Positions 61,683-64,000 of a DNA stretch of 64,000 nt are shown here, piece by piece. The notes below the pieces were generated by a model. That model was not told the origin of the DNA. It was given only the letters and a program-made list of their open reading frames with translations, and ran no database searches. The number at the start of each line of letters is the position of its first letter. Position 1 is the stretch's first letter. Source of the DNA: Nautilus pompilius (Eukaryota > Mollusca > Cephalopoda > Nautilida > Nautilidae); NCBI GenBank assembly GCA_018389105.1, contig JACATO010001525.1, positions 266,501 to 330,500 of the forward strand, written 5' to 3'. A program made the translations under genes and the position numbers.

Positions 61683-64000
61683 TCCAAAGCACTGATCAAT
61701 TACTTTAGCAATTAGTTGACAATTTATGATCTGGAATTTTGACATTTAAACCAATTATAAATAGTAGTGATGTGTGGATTTTAAAGGGCATTGAACTTGA
61801 GGGAGTTCGAGCTTTCCGTATTTTTAGCACAGTTTAAAATGTTCATTTTAATATACCATTTTGTGGACATTATACAAAATTCTTTTAAAAAAAACTGTCA
61901 AAAATTACTGATACCAGAAACTGAAACAGACAGACAGACAATTAAACAAAGAGCCAAGGTTAACATTTTATATACCACCTGGAGTGGATAAACATCCACC
62001 TACCTTTCAAATCTGTATTATTCATTAGCTCAGGTTAAGCCATAGAAGCTGTGTCACACAGTACCTTCCTCATTTATATTATATATATATCCTTTTTGTA
62101 ATAAAAAATCATGCAAATCTATATATCATTCCAAACTCACATTTTTAATTATGAGCTTCTGACTATATATAATCAATTCAACATAAATACTAACTAGTGA
62201 TTCTTGGCTGGGGTGGTACGAGAAAGGTAGGAACTGATGTGGCATATAGAGGGTTAAAAAAAGACTATTTTAAAAGCAGTGAAGGAACACAGTGGTGGTG
62301 CACTAAGTTTCTCAGAGTTGAGCCCAAACTGTAGCTGGTGGCCAAGTCAGTGGTAGGCTGCTCATCATGTTTTCTATCCACTATCATCTCAAGTTCTCTC
62401 TTGAGAGCAATAAAAGTCGGCATGCAGTAAGTGCTTCGTGCTCCCAGCCCTGCGTTGATGGGAATAATAAGGATACATCAACCACAATAACAAATGCACT
62501 ATCCCACATAACAAAAAAAAAAACTTTCCTGATCTGACAACACTTTTGTAAGTTGTTGTGCTGTCAGTCATCAGAATACCATACACAAGAGTCTCTAGAC
62601 ATCCACAGATCTCTGCAGCAGTTTTCTCGCCTGAGTAATCACCAAAGCACAGATGCGCTAACTTTTTGTATCATCTCACTTGAGGTTTTGCAATCTCCTC
62701 CTTGCATTCATGTTATACACGTGTTCTTCAGCTTAGCACCAAATGCTCATTATCCTTACAGCACTGATGAAGCAGATGAAAAGGTCTAGAGGTTTCTTTA
62801 CATCTGTTCTCAGTAACAGCGCGATGCATATAAATGGTTTGTACCAGCTGCTGCTTAATGGGATAAGATTGGAGATGTCAGACAGCTTCGTTTTGTATCA
62901 CACTGGTTGCTTCATAACATAACTAGCTACAAAAAAAAAAAAAAACACAAGCTGTGATACAAATAAAGCTTGTTATCTCCTCTATAGGCAGTACTAGAAG
63001 TAATGCCTAATATAGGTCATTAAGACCATGCCAAAATGACCTCTTGTTGATATCTATAATGAAAAACAAGACACAATATGCAAACATAACCAATTTATGT
63101 ACATTCAAATTTTATGAAGAAATGTCAGAAGTTTTTAATTATGCTTTCATTGCCAGATCACATTTGCAAAGTGTCAGGTTGCCGCCATCCTTGCTTTTAT
63201 ATAGGGTTCTCTTCCATTCATTACAGCTACCAGAAAACTACTTCTGACAATGGTGAAAGACAAACAGGTGGCAAAAGAATTCATCTAGAAAAAATGGCTA
63301 TCAATAAAATAATAATGACTGCATTTCCTCTTTCCCAAAACCTCCTACTTTCCCCTTATCCTGTCACATGAACGTTTGAAGAAACATCAGCCAAGAATTA
63401 AAGCAAATAATAATAATAATAATAATGAATAATAATAATAATAATAATAATAGCTTGATACAAGTTCACCTCTTGGATAATGATCTGAAATGTTTTAATG
63501 CAATGAAACTTCATTTATGCCATCTAGAAAACCTGTTTTTGTTGTTGTTGTTGTTTTGTTTTTGAAAAATAATTTAGTATAAAAATTTGTTCACTCAAGA
63601 AAGTTTACTATAAACAATTACTGATTTTCCTCCTACAATATACCTACCAACCCCACCTGTTGCTCCCACAGTGAGGCTCATCCGAGATAAGTTACAAACT
63701 GGCTAAAACTCACTCTCCATGAATTGTTGTTGTTGTTGTCATCATTGTTTTTCCTTATTTCAAAATTTATGCAAGGGAGTTAATCAAGCGCACATGGTTA
63801 TCACACCTTACTACATTCGTCATTTGGAACTTTCTGGCTTTAAGTGGAGTTGCAACTAAACCACGAAAGAAGCCATCATGTCTTATACATGCTGGCAGTC
63901 ATCTATTGGGTCAGATTCTGGCTTAAAATATATAAACTAATGTTAAATAATTTTAATTCTGTAGGAATAGCAAACAGATCAATCAGTCAGGAGTCATTTC
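61683..64000. other. Intergenic, no recognisable gene
   Basis: AT-rich with short open frames, TA and AAT repeats and two GTT/TTG tracts near 63538-63556 and 63724-63739. Nothing else recognised. Confidence 0.55.
63406..63452. repeat. (AAT)n microsatellite
   Basis: About fifteen AAT units with one TGAAT interruption. Confidence 0.95.

Noticed and set aside
1-64000. CRISPR arrays, bacterial operons, rRNA or functional tRNA genes
   Set aside because: None found. The window has eukaryotic gene structure and composition throughout.

Overview
This window looks like an animal nuclear genome. It is AT-rich and intron-rich, with canonical GT/AG splice sites, microsatellites and many decayed transposons. 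The one gene that can be reconstructed is a metazoan family member. The mixture of Tc1/mariner, Ty3/gypsy, MULE and SINE debris with 2 to 5 kb introns fits an invertebrate, perhaps a mollusc, but the species cannot be fixed from the sequence.

Left edge (1-2150): a CpG-rich block at about 350-1030 resembles a promoter. On its minus strand is a possible first coding exon ending in a strong splice donor at 371/372, for a gene that would run leftward out of the window. A CT-rich minisatellite lies at 1196-1419. From 2150 to 10330 there is mostly noncoding sequence with a non-LTR retrotransposon tail (minus), a Ty3/gypsy reverse transcriptase fragment (plus) and a long GA/GT microsatellite.

Centre (10330-28600): a complete NDFIP (NEDD4 family-interacting protein) gene on the plus strand. 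It has seven coding exons joined by correct splice phases into a 213-residue, three-pass membrane adaptor with PPPY, LPSY and LPSY motifs. Intron 1 contains a dead FLYWCH/MULE transposon and intron 5 contains a dead Tc1 copy in the opposite orientation.

Right half (28600-64000): no ordinary gene was recognised. It holds a broken minus-strand copy of what looks like a repetitive, poorly described metazoan protein family (33.2-36.0 kb), a minus-strand Tc1-like relic (37.8-38.9 kb), a nearly full-length but mutated plus-strand Tc1 transposase (43.9-44.7 kb), then a gene-poor stretch to the end. That stretch has a few less AT-rich, non-repetitive, ORF-free blocks that could be regulatory, a tRNA-derived SINE relic near 61.6 kb and several microsatellites. 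No prokaryotic-type system, CRISPR array or rRNA was seen.
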